From assembly GCF_016735595.1 (NCBI RefSeq), contig NZ_JAERRB010000001.1, positions 124,001 through 188,000 on the forward strand: a stretch of DNA of 64,000 nt. The letters run 5' to 3'. How positions within the stretch are numbered: the stretch's first letter is position 1; the number at the start of each line of letters is the position of its first letter. The translations under genes and the position numbers were made by a program. The stretch is from Chryseolinea lacunae (GTDB lineage: Bacteria > Bacteroidota > Bacteroidia > Cytophagales > Cyclobacteriaceae). Positions 54,665 to 63,135 of the stretch are shown here, in pieces. The notes under the pieces are model-generated. The model did no database searches. It saw only the letters and a program-made list of their open reading frames with translations, and had not been told where the DNA came from.

Positions 54665-56077
54665 ATGTTCGAATTAGACTTCGCCTATTCAGCCCTGCTC
54701 ATTGTTTGTCTCATTGCTGCCTGCTCCTTCGAATTTGTTAATGGATTTCACGACACGGCCAACGCCGTGGCGACGGTTATCTATACGAACTCGCTGAAAC
54801 CGTGGGTGGCCGTGATCTGGTCGGGCTTCTGCAATTTTATAGGTGTTTTCTGGGGCGGCATTGCCGTGGCCGTGGGCATCATCAACCTGTTGCCGGTAGA
54901 GACGCTGGTGGACCAAAATATTGCCCATAGTATTTCCATGGTGATGGCGCTGTTGCTGACTGCCATTTTCTGGAACCTGCTCACGTGGTATCTGGGCATT
55001 CCCTGCTCAAGCTCACACACGCTTATCGGCTCTATTCTCGGTGTTGGCCTGGCCTATTCGCTATTGCCTGAAGCCGCAGGCGATGCTGTGAACTGGGGGA
55101 AAGCACAAGAAATCGGTGTGTCGTTGCTCATCTCGCCGCTGTTTGGTTTTTCGATGACCATCATTCTGATGTACCTCATCCGGACGTTGACCAAGAAAAC
55201 ATCGTATGGTGATAGTCTTTTTAAAGAGCCCAAGAAAAATCAGGCTCCTCCCCTTTGGATCCGGAGCATACTGGTGCTCACCTGCACGCTGGTGAGTTTC
55301 TTCCATGGCTCGAACGATGGGCAGAAAGGCGTTGGTCTCATCATGCTCATTCTCATTGGCGTGGTGCCTACCTATTTCGCGTTGAACGAATCGTTCACGC
55401 CCACCAACCTGCCTGCCGCGCTAACAAAAATTGAACACGTCATTTCCAGTATCGACTCCTCACACTTGTCGAAATCGGACCGCAATAAACTAGCAGAAGC
55501 CACACTCATCAACACACGCCTTCAACAACGCTTTGCCAACCTGCACGATGTTCAGGACATTCCCAAAGCCGAACGTTTTCTGGTGCGCAAAGACATTATG
55601 ATTATGGACCGCGAGCTGGGCTCACTGGCAAAGAAAGAAGATGTGAAGTTGAGCGAAGCGGAAAAAAAATCGTTGAAAGACGAGTTGAAGAACGTTCGCA
55701 AAATTACAGACTACTCCCCTACCTGGGTGTTGCTCATGATTTCCCTTTCATTAGGCCTTGGCACCATGATCGGCTGGAAACGCATTGTGAAAACTGTAGG
55801 CGAAAAAATTGGTAAAGAACACCTTACCTATGCACAAGGCGCCAGCGCCGAAATTGTAGCCGCCAGCACCATCGGTATGTCGTCCTATCTGGGTCTTCCC
55901 GTGAGCACAACACACGTGTTGTCGTCGGGCATTGCCGGAAGCATGGTGGCCAACCGCGGCGTCAAAAATCTGCAGCCCGACACGGTGCGCAACATTCTCA
56001 TTGCCTGGTTCCTCACGTTGCCGGTGGTGATGATTATGGCCGGCACGCTGTTCCTCTTGTTCCGCGCGATCTTCTAA
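54665..56077 (+). CDS. PiT-family inorganic phosphate transporter
   Basis: A 470-residue membrane protein with the twin PiT signatures: GFHDTANAVATVIYTNSL in the first half and GLPVSTTHVLSSGIAGSMVANRG in the second, and a soluble charged loop between (about residues 250-355). It imports phosphate with protons or metal phosphate across the inner membrane. It is monocistronic; its stop overlaps the stop of the convergent helicase gene by three bases. No PhoU-like gene is in sight. Confidence 0.94.
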   Translation: MFELDFAYSALLIVCLIAACSFEFVNGFHDTANAVATVIYTNSLKPWVAVIWSGFCNFIGVFWGGIAVAVGIINLLPVETLVDQNIAHSISMVMALLLTAIFWNLLTWYLGIPCSSSHTLIGSILGVGLAYSLLPEAAGDAVNWGKAQEIGVSLLISPLFGFSMTIILMYLIRTLTKKTSYGDSLFKEPKKNQAPPLWIRSILVLTCTLVSFFHGSNDGQKGVGLIMLILIGVVPTYFALNESFTPTNLPAALTKIEHVISSIDSSHLSKSDRNKLAEATLINTRLQQRFANLHDVQDIPKAERFLVRKDIMIMDRELGSLAKKEDVKLSEAEKKSLKDELKNVRKITDYSPTWVLLMISLSLGLGTMIGWKRIVKTVGEKIGKEHLTYAQGASAEIVAASTIGMSSYLGLPVSTTHVLSSGIAGSMVANRGVKNLQPDTVRNILIAWFLTLPVVMIMAGTLFLLFRAIF

Positions 56078-58530
56078 TCTAACGAATCGAATTGCAGCGC
56101 CATGCGCTTGACGCGATCCTCCAGTTTTTCGGAGGTGAGTTTTTCGCGTGTGCGGTCCACCATGATGGGGAACGCAAAGGGCGTGGGCTTGTCGGGATGG
56201 GTGATGATTATTTTTTGCTGGGCGATGCGCTCCAGTGCCCTTCGCAGACGTGCCTCTTCCAATTGAAAATCCATCACTTCTTCGTAGGCCTGTTGCAGCA
56301 ACAGGTTGTGGGCCTCGTAGTCGTGGAAGACGTTGAAAAAAAGTTGTGATGAAGATTGCAGGTACCGGTCTTTTATGGGCTTGCCCGGATAGCCCTTGAA
56401 CACAAGACCGGAGATGGCGGCGATGTCTCTGAATTTGCGTCGCGCCATTTCGGTAGAGTTTATGCTGGCCTGAATGTCTTTCAACAAATTTTCCACGCCC
56501 AGCACGTTTGTTTCGATGGCTTCGTCGATGGGAATGGGTTGGTCAGACAGCAACTCGAAGCCGTAGTCGTTCATGGCGATCGAAAAGGTGATGGGCTGAA
56601 TCTGCGCGATGCGATAGGCCACCAGCGCGCCCATGCCTTCGTGCACAAACCTTCCTTCGAAAGGATACATGAGCACGTGATAGCCTTCGGTGCTTTTGAA
56701 ATATTCGATGAGGAATTCGCTTTTCGACGGCAGATGTGAACGCTCCTGCTGCAAGGCAAACAATGGCCTCAGAAAAACAAGCTCGTCGTCTTTCTCCACA
56801 CCCCGCACCACTTCATCGAGTTTCAGGCGAATCATTTCACTCATCTGCGACGACAACGGCATGCGCCCGCCCTGCCACGACGGCACCGCACCCGACTTCT
56901 TGCTGGACTTGCGCACCTGCGCTTCCATTTCTTTGATGCGCACCAGCTCTAGGTTGCGCCCGGCAAACCAGAACACATCGCCGGGGTTGAGACGTGAAAT
57001 GAAATACTCTTCTACCGTGCCCAAATATTTTCCCGACACAAACCGGACAAACAGCGAGCTGTCGCCCACAATGGTGCCGATGGACAACCGGTGACGCATG
57101 GCAAGCGTGCGGTTTTCGATTTTATAAAGTCCTTCGTGGATGCCCACCTTTCTATACTCGTCGTAGGCCTGCAACGAGTCGCCGCCGGTGGTGATAAAGT
57201 TGAGCAGCCAGTTCCATTCATCTTCGCTCACGGAGTTGTAGCAGAATGTGGTTTTGATTTCGGCGAAGATCTGATCAGGATAAAATCCGTCGGATACCGA
57301 CAGCGTGGTGAGGTATTGGATGAGCACATCGAACGACCGGATATAGGGCAGGCGGTCTTCGACAATTTTTTGTGTGATGGCTTCGCGGATCGCGGCGGCC
57401 TCCATGAGCTCGAGCGAATGTGTGGGCACAAAGTAGATGCGGCTCACCGCGCCAGGCTGGTGACCACTACGGCCGGCGCGTTGCAGAAAGCGCGCCACGC
57501 CTTTGGGACCTCCCACCTGGATGACGGTTTCCACCGGACGAAAGTCCACGCCCAGGTCAAGGCTCGAGGTGCAGACCACGGCTTTGAGTTTGCCTTCGTG
57601 CAGTTGTTCTTCCACCCAGTTGCGCAGCTCCTGGCTGATGGAACCGTGGTGCATGGCGATGAGGCCCGACAGTTCGGGAGCGGCATCGAGCATGCGGTGA
57701 TACCAGATTTCGGCAAACGACCGCGTGTTGGTGAAAATGAGCGTGGTGCTGCTGCCTTTCACGATGTCGATCACTTTTTGAAGCAGCTGGATGCCGAGGT
57801 GACCGGCCCAGGGCAACGTGTCGAGTGTGTCGGGAAGAACGGACACCACTTCCACTTTTTTTTCTATGTCGGACCGCACAACGGCGTAGTCTTTTTCGTG
57901 ATAATAATTTCCCAGCAACGCTTCCAGCGCCTGGTCCATGTTGCCGATGGTGGCGGAGATGCCCCACACTTTGAGGTGTGGCGAAATGGTTTTGAGGCGC
58001 GACAACGCCAGCTCCACCTGCACGCCACGTTTGGAGCCCATCAGTTCGTGCCACTCGTCGGCTACCACGGCGCGGAGGCTTTTGAAAAAATCGGGATACT
58101 CTTTCTGCGCCATCAGCAGGTGCAGGCTTTCCGGGGTGGTGATGAGCAGTTCTGGAGGTTTTTCTTTTTGGCGTGCGCGTTCCTTCAGCGAGGTGTCGCC
58201 GGAGCGCACGCCCACCTTCCAGGGCAGCCCCAGGCCTTCGATGACGCGGTTGCCCGACAGTTCTATTTCTTTTGACAGGGCGCGAATGGGCGTGATCCAA
58301 ATGATCTGCAGGCCGTTGTTCTTTTTTGTTTTATAGTCAGGGTTGTCGCGGATAAATTCCAGGAGGGCGGGCATGAGCAACGAATAGGTTTTGCCGCTGC
58401 CGGTGGGCGCGTTCACCAGCCCGTGCCGGCCGTCTAAAAACGCCTGCCACGCTTCGAGTTGAAACGGAAACGCCTTCCACCCTCTGGCAGAGAACCAATC
58501 TTTTCCTATTTTTATGACGTCAGGAGCCAT
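56074..58530 (-). CDS. Ligase-associated DNA damage response DEXH helicase (Lhr-like)
   Basis: An 818-residue superfamily 2 helicase: motif I NAPTGSGKTYSLLMP, motif II VADEWHEL, QVGGPKGVARFLQRAGRSGHQPG for motif VI, and the Lhr C-terminal extension. The size and the N-terminal lead (DWFSARGWKAFPFQLEAWQAF) fit the ligase-associated DEXH-box helicase, which works with PdeM and a ligase in repair. The DEXH box reads DEWH. The frame on the other strand over 57091-58275 is long but is only its shadow. It ends convergent with the phosphate transporter. Confidence 0.92.
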   Translation of the reverse strand: MAPDVIKIGKDWFSARGWKAFPFQLEAWQAFLDGRHGLVNAPTGSGKTYSLLMPALLEFIRDNPDYKTKKNNGLQIIWITPIRALSKEIELSGNRVIEGLGLPWKVGVRSGDTSLKERARQKEKPPELLITTPESLHLLMAQKEYPDFFKSLRAVVADEWHELMGSKRGVQVELALSRLKTISPHLKVWGISATIGNMDQALEALLGNYYHEKDYAVVRSDIEKKVEVVSVLPDTLDTLPWAGHLGIQLLQKVIDIVKGSSTTLIFTNTRSFAEIWYHRMLDAAPELSGLIAMHHGSISQELRNWVEEQLHEGKLKAVVCTSSLDLGVDFRPVETVIQVGGPKGVARFLQRAGRSGHQPGAVSRIYFVPTHSLELMEAAAIREAITQKIVEDRLPYIRSFDVLIQYLTTLSVSDGFYPDQIFAEIKTTFCYNSVSEDEWNWLLNFITTGGDSLQAYDEYRKVGIHEGLYKIENRTLAMRHRLSIGTIVGDSSLFVRFVSGKYLGTVEEYFISRLNPGDVFWFAGRNLELVRIKEMEAQVRKSSKKSGAVPSWQGGRMPLSSQMSEMIRLKLDEVVRGVEKDDELVFLRPLFALQQERSHLPSKSEFLIEYFKSTEGYHVLMYPFEGRFVHEGMGALVAYRIAQIQPITFSIAMNDYGFELLSDQPIPIDEAIETNVLGVENLLKDIQASINSTEMARRKFRDIAAISGLVFKGYPGKPIKDRYLQSSSQLFFNVFHDYEAHNLLLQQAYEEVMDFQLEEARLRRALERIAQQKIIITHPDKPTPFAFPIMVDRTREKLTSEKLEDRVKRMALQFDSLD

Positions 58531-58541
58531 GAATCGCTAAA

Positions 58542-58597
58542 GTATGATATCCATACCTTCCAAAAAACAATTTCTGGAGAGACCTGTTATTGCAGGT
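58542..58597. promoter_or_regulatory. Two inverted repeats in front of the CarH-type gene
   Basis: GTATG-ATATC-CATAC (58542-58556) and ACCTG-TTATTG-CAGGT (58582-58597) lie in the 89-base divergent gap between the helicase and the B12 regulator gene. They are candidate operator or leader hairpins; no consensus promoter was recognised. Confidence 0.35.
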
Positions 58598-58619
58598 AAA
58601 CTAGGATAACGTCTGGACG

Positions 58620-59486
58620 ATGGGTAAATATTCAATCAAGGAACTCGAGCAGCTTTCAGGAATAAAAGCCCATACCATCCGCATCTGGGAGAAGCGCCAC
58701 AACCTCATCGCGCCTTCGCGCACCGCCACCAACATACGCTACTACTCCGATGAAGATCTGAAAAAGATCATCAACGTGTCGCTGCTCAACAACAACGGCA
58801 TCAAGATCTCGAAGATCGCCGACATGACGCCCGACGCCATGAAGGAAAAGGTGTTGCAGATCAGCTCGCTTAACAACGACACCGGAGTGCACATCGATCA
58901 ACTGGTGGTGGCCATGATTGATATGGAGGAGGAGCTGTTTGAGAAAATCCTGAACAACCTCATTCTTCACTATGGTTTCGAAAAAGCCATCACGGATGTG
59001 ATCTATCCCTTTCTGGAAAAAATCGGCATCCTCTGGCAAACGCACAACATCACGCCGGCCCACGAACATTTTATCTCAAACCTGATCCGCCAAAAAATCA
59101 TTGTGGCCATCGACGGCCTGCCGTTGCCTCCCAAGACGTCGAAAAAAATTCTGTTGTTTCTTCCCGAGGGCGAGATGCATGAGATGGGGCTTTTGTTCTA
59201 TCACTTCCTCACGCGCAAGGGTGGCTACCGCACCTACTACCTGGGGCAGAATGTTCCGCACGAAGACCTTGTTTCGGTATACAAAGCGCAAACACCCGAC
59301 ATTCTTCTGTGCAGCATCACGTCCACTCCCGATTTGCCCATTGAAGAATATCTGAACCGCCTGGTTCACGATTTCCCGGCATGCCCCATTCTGGTGTCGG
59401 GCTACCAGGTGCAGCGCTACAAGGGCGAGAAAATTGCGAACGTGCAGACGTTTTCCACAGCGTTGGAACTGCGCCAATATATCTGA
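58620..59486 (+). CDS. CarH-type MerR regulator with cobalamin-binding light sensor
   Basis: A 288-residue protein: N-terminal MerR helix-turn-helix (YSIKELEQLSGIKAHTIRIWEKRHNLIAPSRT), a helical linker domain, then a B12-binding domain. It has the CarH light-sensing marks: W followed by nine residues and EH (LWQTHNITPAHEH) and the B12-binding E-x-H-x-x-G (EGEMHEMG). CarH proteins bind adenosylcobalamin, form a tetramer that represses carotenoid genes in the dark and fall apart in the light. The sigma gene and carotenoid genes follow on the same strand with repeated sites in front, which fits that role. Confidence 0.92.
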   Translation: MGKYSIKELEQLSGIKAHTIRIWEKRHNLIAPSRTATNIRYYSDEDLKKIINVSLLNNNGIKISKIADMTPDAMKEKVLQISSLNNDTGVHIDQLVVAMIDMEEELFEKILNNLILHYGFEKAITDVIYPFLEKIGILWQTHNITPAHEHFISNLIRQKIIVAIDGLPLPPKTSKKILLFLPEGEMHEMGLLFYHFLTRKGGYRTYYLGQNVPHEDLVSVYKAQTPDILLCSITSTPDLPIEEYLNRLVHDFPACPILVSGYQVQRYKGEKIANVQTFSTALELRQYI

Positions 59487-59590
59487 GTTACCCCACTTCC
59501 CTTCCCATTTTCATTTTCGTTCAACAGGCCTTCCCAGACCTGAATAGCCCCTCGTCCCCTGAAATCAGCCTTTCGCCCCTATAAATCAAG

Positions 59591-59606
59591 TTTGTTTAAC
59601 ATTTAA
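59591..59606 (+). promoter_or_regulatory. TTTGTTTAA repeat, upstream copy (candidate CarH site)
   Basis: TTTGTTTAACATTTAA here recurs with one change at 59655-59670. The pair is 64 bases apart, and a third, inverted relative lies at 59681-59692 (TTAAACATTAAA). Their location over the promoter suggests binding of the CarH-type protein; this is an inference. Confidence 0.55.
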
Positions 59607-59628
59607 TCTAAAAAATATAACAAAAAGA

Positions 59629-59658
59629 TTGGCCAAAAGCGTCTAAAGGGTAAATTTG
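59629..59658 (+). promoter_or_regulatory. Bacteroidota-type promoter of the carotenoid operon
   Basis: A TTG at 59629-59631, a spacer of 19 bases and TAAATTTG at 59651-59658 match the Bacteroidota consensus with -7 box TAnnTTTG. Transcription should start about 30-35 bases before the sigma factor ATG at 59704. Confidence 0.7.
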
Positions 59659-59670
59659 TTTAATATTTAA
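59655..59670 (+). promoter_or_regulatory. TTTGTTTAA repeat, promoter-overlapping copy (candidate CarH site)
   Basis: TTTGTTTAATATTTAA shares its first four bases with the -7 box and covers the expected start point, an ideal place for a repressor. It differs from the upstream copy in one base. Confidence 0.55.
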
Positions 59671-59703
59671 CCACTAATACTTAAACATTAAAACTCACTG
59701 GAT

Positions 59704-60204
59704 ATGAAAGCTGTCGAATTCACCCACGAAATAGCTGGCTTACGCAGCACTCTTCAGACCTTTACCCGCCGGTTCACGCACGATCGCGACGAATCGCTGG
59801 ATCTTGTTCAGGACACCATTCTGAAAGCCCTTATGTATCGCGACAAGTTTCGCGACAACACCAACCTGAAAGGCTGGCTGTTCACCATCATGCGCAACAC
59901 GTTCATCAACAACTATAGAAAGAATCAACGCGCCAAAACTTCGAAAGACACCACCAAGGATTTATACTTTCTGAATGTGGAGGAAGAACATACCTTCAAC
60001 CGTCCACAGGAGAGCATGCAATTCCGGGAGATCTGGAGCAACGTGAACAACCTGAAGGAAGAATTGCTGACGCCGTTCAAGATGCACACCACCGGCTATA
60101 AGTATCATGAAATTGCCGAGCACCTCAACATTCCTATAGGCACGGTGAAGAACAGAATTTTTCATGCGCGCAAAGAGATCCAAAAACGGCTTCACGGATA
60201 TTGA
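59704..60204 (+). CDS. ECF sigma factor of the carotenoid operon
   Basis: A 166-residue sigma factor: region 2 (DRDESLDLVQDTILKALMYRDKFRDNTNLKGWLFTIMRNTFINNYRK) and region 4 (LLTPFKMHTTGYKYHEIAEHLNIPIGTVKNRIFHARKEIQKRL). It is in front of crtI by 29 bases. Light-responsive carotenoid units in other bacteria use an ECF sigma factor (CarQ, LitS) under B12 regulators, and this gene likely does the same. No anti-sigma factor is adjacent. Confidence 0.92.
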   Translation: MKAVEFTHEIAGLRSTLQTFTRRFTHDRDESLDLVQDTILKALMYRDKFRDNTNLKGWLFTIMRNTFINNYRKNQRAKTSKDTTKDLYFLNVEEEHTFNRPQESMQFREIWSNVNNLKEELLTPFKMHTTGYKYHEIAEHLNIPIGTVKNRIFHARKEIQKRLHGY

Positions 60205-60233
60205 TTATTGACTAACTTCCCTGAAAAGGATTT

Positions 60234-61730
60234 ATGGAGACGCGCCGCGTAGGCATTATTGGTTCGGGTTTTTCAGGGATATCGGCAGCGTGCTTTCTGG
60301 CACAAGCCGGATTTGAGGTGACCATCTTCGAGAAGAACGATGGGCCCGGAGGACGTGCACGAAAGTTTGAGGCAGCGGGATTCATGTTCGACATGGGCCC
60401 TAGCTGGTATTGGATGCCCGACGTGTTCGAAGATTTCTTCGGCCACTTCGGCAAACGTGTTGAAGACTTCTACACGCTTGAACGACTAGACCCTTCGTAT
60501 CGCATTGTGTATGGTCCGGGCGACAGGCTTGACATTCCGGCAGGCATCGACAACCTCTGTGCGTTGTTTGAATCGATCGAACCCGGAAGTGCTGTGCGCT
60601 TGCAGCAATTTTTGAAAGAAGGAAAATTCAAATACGACCTTGGCATGCACGAACTGGTTCACAAACCCGGTCTTTCACTCCTGGAGTTTCTCCACAGGGA
60701 TGTGATGAAAGGTGTGTTGAAGCTTCATGTGTTTGATTCTATCTCAGCCTACATAAAAAAGTTTTTCAAATCGCAGAAGCTCGTGCAGCTGCTGGAGTTT
60801 CCCGTGCTGTTTCTTGGTGCCGCACCCGAAAAGACGCCGGCATTGTATAGCCTCATGAACTATGCCGACATGGCGTTGGGCACGTGGTATCCCAAAGGCG
60901 GCATGCACAAAGTAATTGAAGGTATGGTGACGCTGGCCACTTCGCTGGGTGTGAAGTTTTCGTACAACAGCAACGTGGAGCAAGTGGAAATGAATGCCAC
61001 CAAAGCCAAAGGTCTTCGGGTGAACGGTGTGTTTGAACCGCTCGACTATGTGGTGGCGGGCGCAGACTATCATCACGTTGAACAAACGTTGTTGCCGCAG
61101 TCCTTCCGTCGCTATACCGAACAATACTGGAACAAGCGTGTGATGGCACCGTCGAGCCTGATTTTTTATTTGGGTGTTGGCAAGAAAATAAATAACCTGC
61201 TGCACCACACTTTATTTTTCGACGAAGACTTCAAGCGCCATGCGGCGGAAATTTACGACACGCCACAGTGGCCCTCGGCACCGCAATTCTATGTGTCGTG
61301 TCCCTCCAAAACCGACAACACGGTGGCGCCCGAAGGTTGTGAAAATATTTTTATTCTCATTCCGGTGGCACCGGGATTGACCGACACGGAAGAAACCCGC
61401 GAACATTATTTTTCGATGGTGATGAGGCGCCTGGAGAAATTTACCGGGCAAGCCATTTCCGAACATATTGTTTTCAAACGGAGCTATGCCCATCGCGATT
61501 TCGTTCTCGACTACAATGCTTTCAAGGGCAATGCCTATGGACTTGCCAACACGCTGATGCAGACGGCTACCTTCAAACCGTCGATCATCAACAAAAACGT
61601 GAAGAACTTGTTTTATACAGGACAGCTTACAGTGCCCGGACCGGGCGTTCCTCCGGCATTAATCTCCGGCCAGGTTGTGGCCAAAGAACTTATAAAAAAA
61701 CATCACGAATTCGTAAATTATAATTCATGA
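60234..61730 (+). CDS. crtI: Phytoene desaturase CrtI
   Basis: A 498-residue FAD-dependent enzyme of the CrtI family. The N-terminal dinucleotide fold is GIIGSGFSGISAACFLAQAGFEVTIFEKNDGPGGRARKF, followed by FDMGPSWYWMPDVFE; the C-terminal FAD-binding block is FYTGQLTVPGPGVPPALISGQVVAKEL. It converts phytoene to lycopene in the membrane. Its stop overlaps the crtB start (ATGA), so the genes are translated together. Confidence 0.95.
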   Translation: METRRVGIIGSGFSGISAACFLAQAGFEVTIFEKNDGPGGRARKFEAAGFMFDMGPSWYWMPDVFEDFFGHFGKRVEDFYTLERLDPSYRIVYGPGDRLDIPAGIDNLCALFESIEPGSAVRLQQFLKEGKFKYDLGMHELVHKPGLSLLEFLHRDVMKGVLKLHVFDSISAYIKKFFKSQKLVQLLEFPVLFLGAAPEKTPALYSLMNYADMALGTWYPKGGMHKVIEGMVTLATSLGVKFSYNSNVEQVEMNATKAKGLRVNGVFEPLDYVVAGADYHHVEQTLLPQSFRRYTEQYWNKRVMAPSSLIFYLGVGKKINNLLHHTLFFDEDFKRHAAEIYDTPQWPSAPQFYVSCPSKTDNTVAPEGCENIFILIPVAPGLTDTEETREHYFSMVMRRLEKFTGQAISEHIVFKRSYAHRDFVLDYNAFKGNAYGLANTLMQTATFKPSIINKNVKNLFYTGQLTVPGPGVPPALISGQVVAKELIKKHHEFVNYNS

Positions 61731-62563
61731 AGGAATTGTTTGACACGGTGTCAATTCGTTGCAGCCGCATGGCTACGCATGCCTATAGCACATCGTTTTC
61801 GTTGGGGATACGATGTCTTGAACGGGAACTTCGAAACCCGGTGTATGCAGTGTATGGCTTTGTTCGTTTTGCCGACGAAATTGTGGATACGTTTCACGAC
61901 TACGACAAAGCCGAACTTCTGAAACGCTTCCGCGAAGACACCTTCCGGGCCGTGCGCGAAAAGATAAGTCTCAACCCAATTCTCAACAGCTTTCAGCATG
62001 CCGTGAACCGCTATGCCATCGAAGACGAGCTGATTGAACAATTTCTGAAAAGCATGGAGATGGATCTCTACAAAACCGTGCACAACGAAGCGACCTTCAA
62101 AGAATACATTCTTGGTTCGGCCGAAGTGGTGGGTCTCATGTGTCTGCGCATTTTCTGCAAGGGCGACAAACCTTTGTATGACCAGTTGAAGCCATTTGCC
62201 ATGAGCCTGGGATCGGCGTTTCAAAAAATAAACTTTCTGCGCGACCTGCAGGCCGACTATGTGGGCATGGGTCGAACCTATTTTCCCGAGGTGTCGCTTG
62301 ATCATTTTGACGACTCGTGCAAGAAGCGTATTGAAGAAGGCATCAAAAAAGACTTTGAAGCGGGTTTTCTGGGCATTAAAAAATTGCCAAGGTCGGCACG
62401 ATTTGGTGTTTACGTGGCGTATGTATATTACCTTGCGCTCTTCAAGAAAATAAAAAACACACCGTCAGACATTGTTATGCGCAGCCGCATCAGCATCCCG
62501 AAAAGACACAAAGCCGGGCTCCTCGCCTATTCGTTTTTGAAACATCAACTGAACCTGCTGTGA
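61727..62563 (+). CDS. crtB: Phytoene synthase CrtB
   Basis: A 278-residue squalene/phytoene synthase with both Asp-rich motifs: FADEIVDTFHD and FLRDLQADYVGMGRTYFP. It joins two geranylgeranyl diphosphate molecules to phytoene, the substrate of CrtI. The start at 61727 overlaps the crtI stop by four bases and the stop overlaps the idi start. Confidence 0.95.
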   Translation: MKELFDTVSIRCSRMATHAYSTSFSLGIRCLERELRNPVYAVYGFVRFADEIVDTFHDYDKAELLKRFREDTFRAVREKISLNPILNSFQHAVNRYAIEDELIEQFLKSMEMDLYKTVHNEATFKEYILGSAEVVGLMCLRIFCKGDKPLYDQLKPFAMSLGSAFQKINFLRDLQADYVGMGRTYFPEVSLDHFDDSCKKRIEEGIKKDFEAGFLGIKKLPRSARFGVYVAYVYYLALFKKIKNTPSDIVMRSRISIPKRHKAGLLAYSFLKHQLNLL

Positions 62564-63081
62564 TGGAACACGTGATTTTGGTGGACGAACACGACCGTGC
62601 GCTGGGCACCATGGAAAAAATGGAAGCACACCGCAAGGGCATTCTTCACCGCGCCTTTTCGATACTGCTCTTCAATTCCAAAGGCGAAATGTTGCTGCAA
62701 AAGCGATCGAAGGCAAAGTATCACAGCGGCAGCCTGTGGACCAACACCTGCTGCAGCCATCCCCTGCCCGACGAAACCATGGCCGACGCCACACGCCGGC
62801 GCCTGAAACAGGAAATGGGCATCGACCTGCAACCCGAATTCGCCTATGCCTTCATCTATAAAGCCGCCCTCGACAAAGGGTTGATGGAGCATGAATACGA
62901 TCACGTATACATCGGCACTTTCGACGGCGAACCTGCCGTGAACACCGCCGAAGTGGAGGACTGGCAATTTGTGAGCCTGCCCACCCTTCGCGAAGCTGTG
63001 AAGCATCATCCCGAAGACTATACGGCCTGGTTCAAGATCATATTGAATCACCCGGCCCTGAACGAAATCGCTGTTCCCTAA
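62563..63081 (+). CDS. idi: Isopentenyl-diphosphate delta-isomerase, type 1
   Basis: The ATG at 62563 (TGATG overlap with the crtB stop) gives 172 residues; a GTG three bases upstream is the alternative. The Nudix fold with type 1 residues is seen: WTNTCCSHPLP holds the catalytic Cys, RRRLKQEMGI is part of the Nudix box and LMEHEYDHVYIG supplies the second catalytic region (Glu, Tyr). It isomerises isopentenyl and dimethylallyl diphosphate, feeding the carotenoid pathway above it in the operon. Confidence 0.94.
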   Translation: MEHVILVDEHDRALGTMEKMEAHRKGILHRAFSILLFNSKGEMLLQKRSKAKYHSGSLWTNTCCSHPLPDETMADATRRRLKQEMGIDLQPEFAYAFIYKAALDKGLMEHEYDHVYIGTFDGEPAVNTAEVEDWQFVSLPTLREAVKHHPEDYTAWFKIILNHPALNEIAVP

Positions 63082-63135
63082 ATTTTCCTTTGCGCGTCAC
63101 ATTGGTTATTTTGGTAGAATAAACCTCTCCTTGTG

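Noticed and set aside
57091-58275. 394-codon open frame antisense to the helicase gene
   Set aside because: It is rich in His/Phe/Val in the pattern of a reversed coding strand, and the helicase motifs on the other strand are complete.
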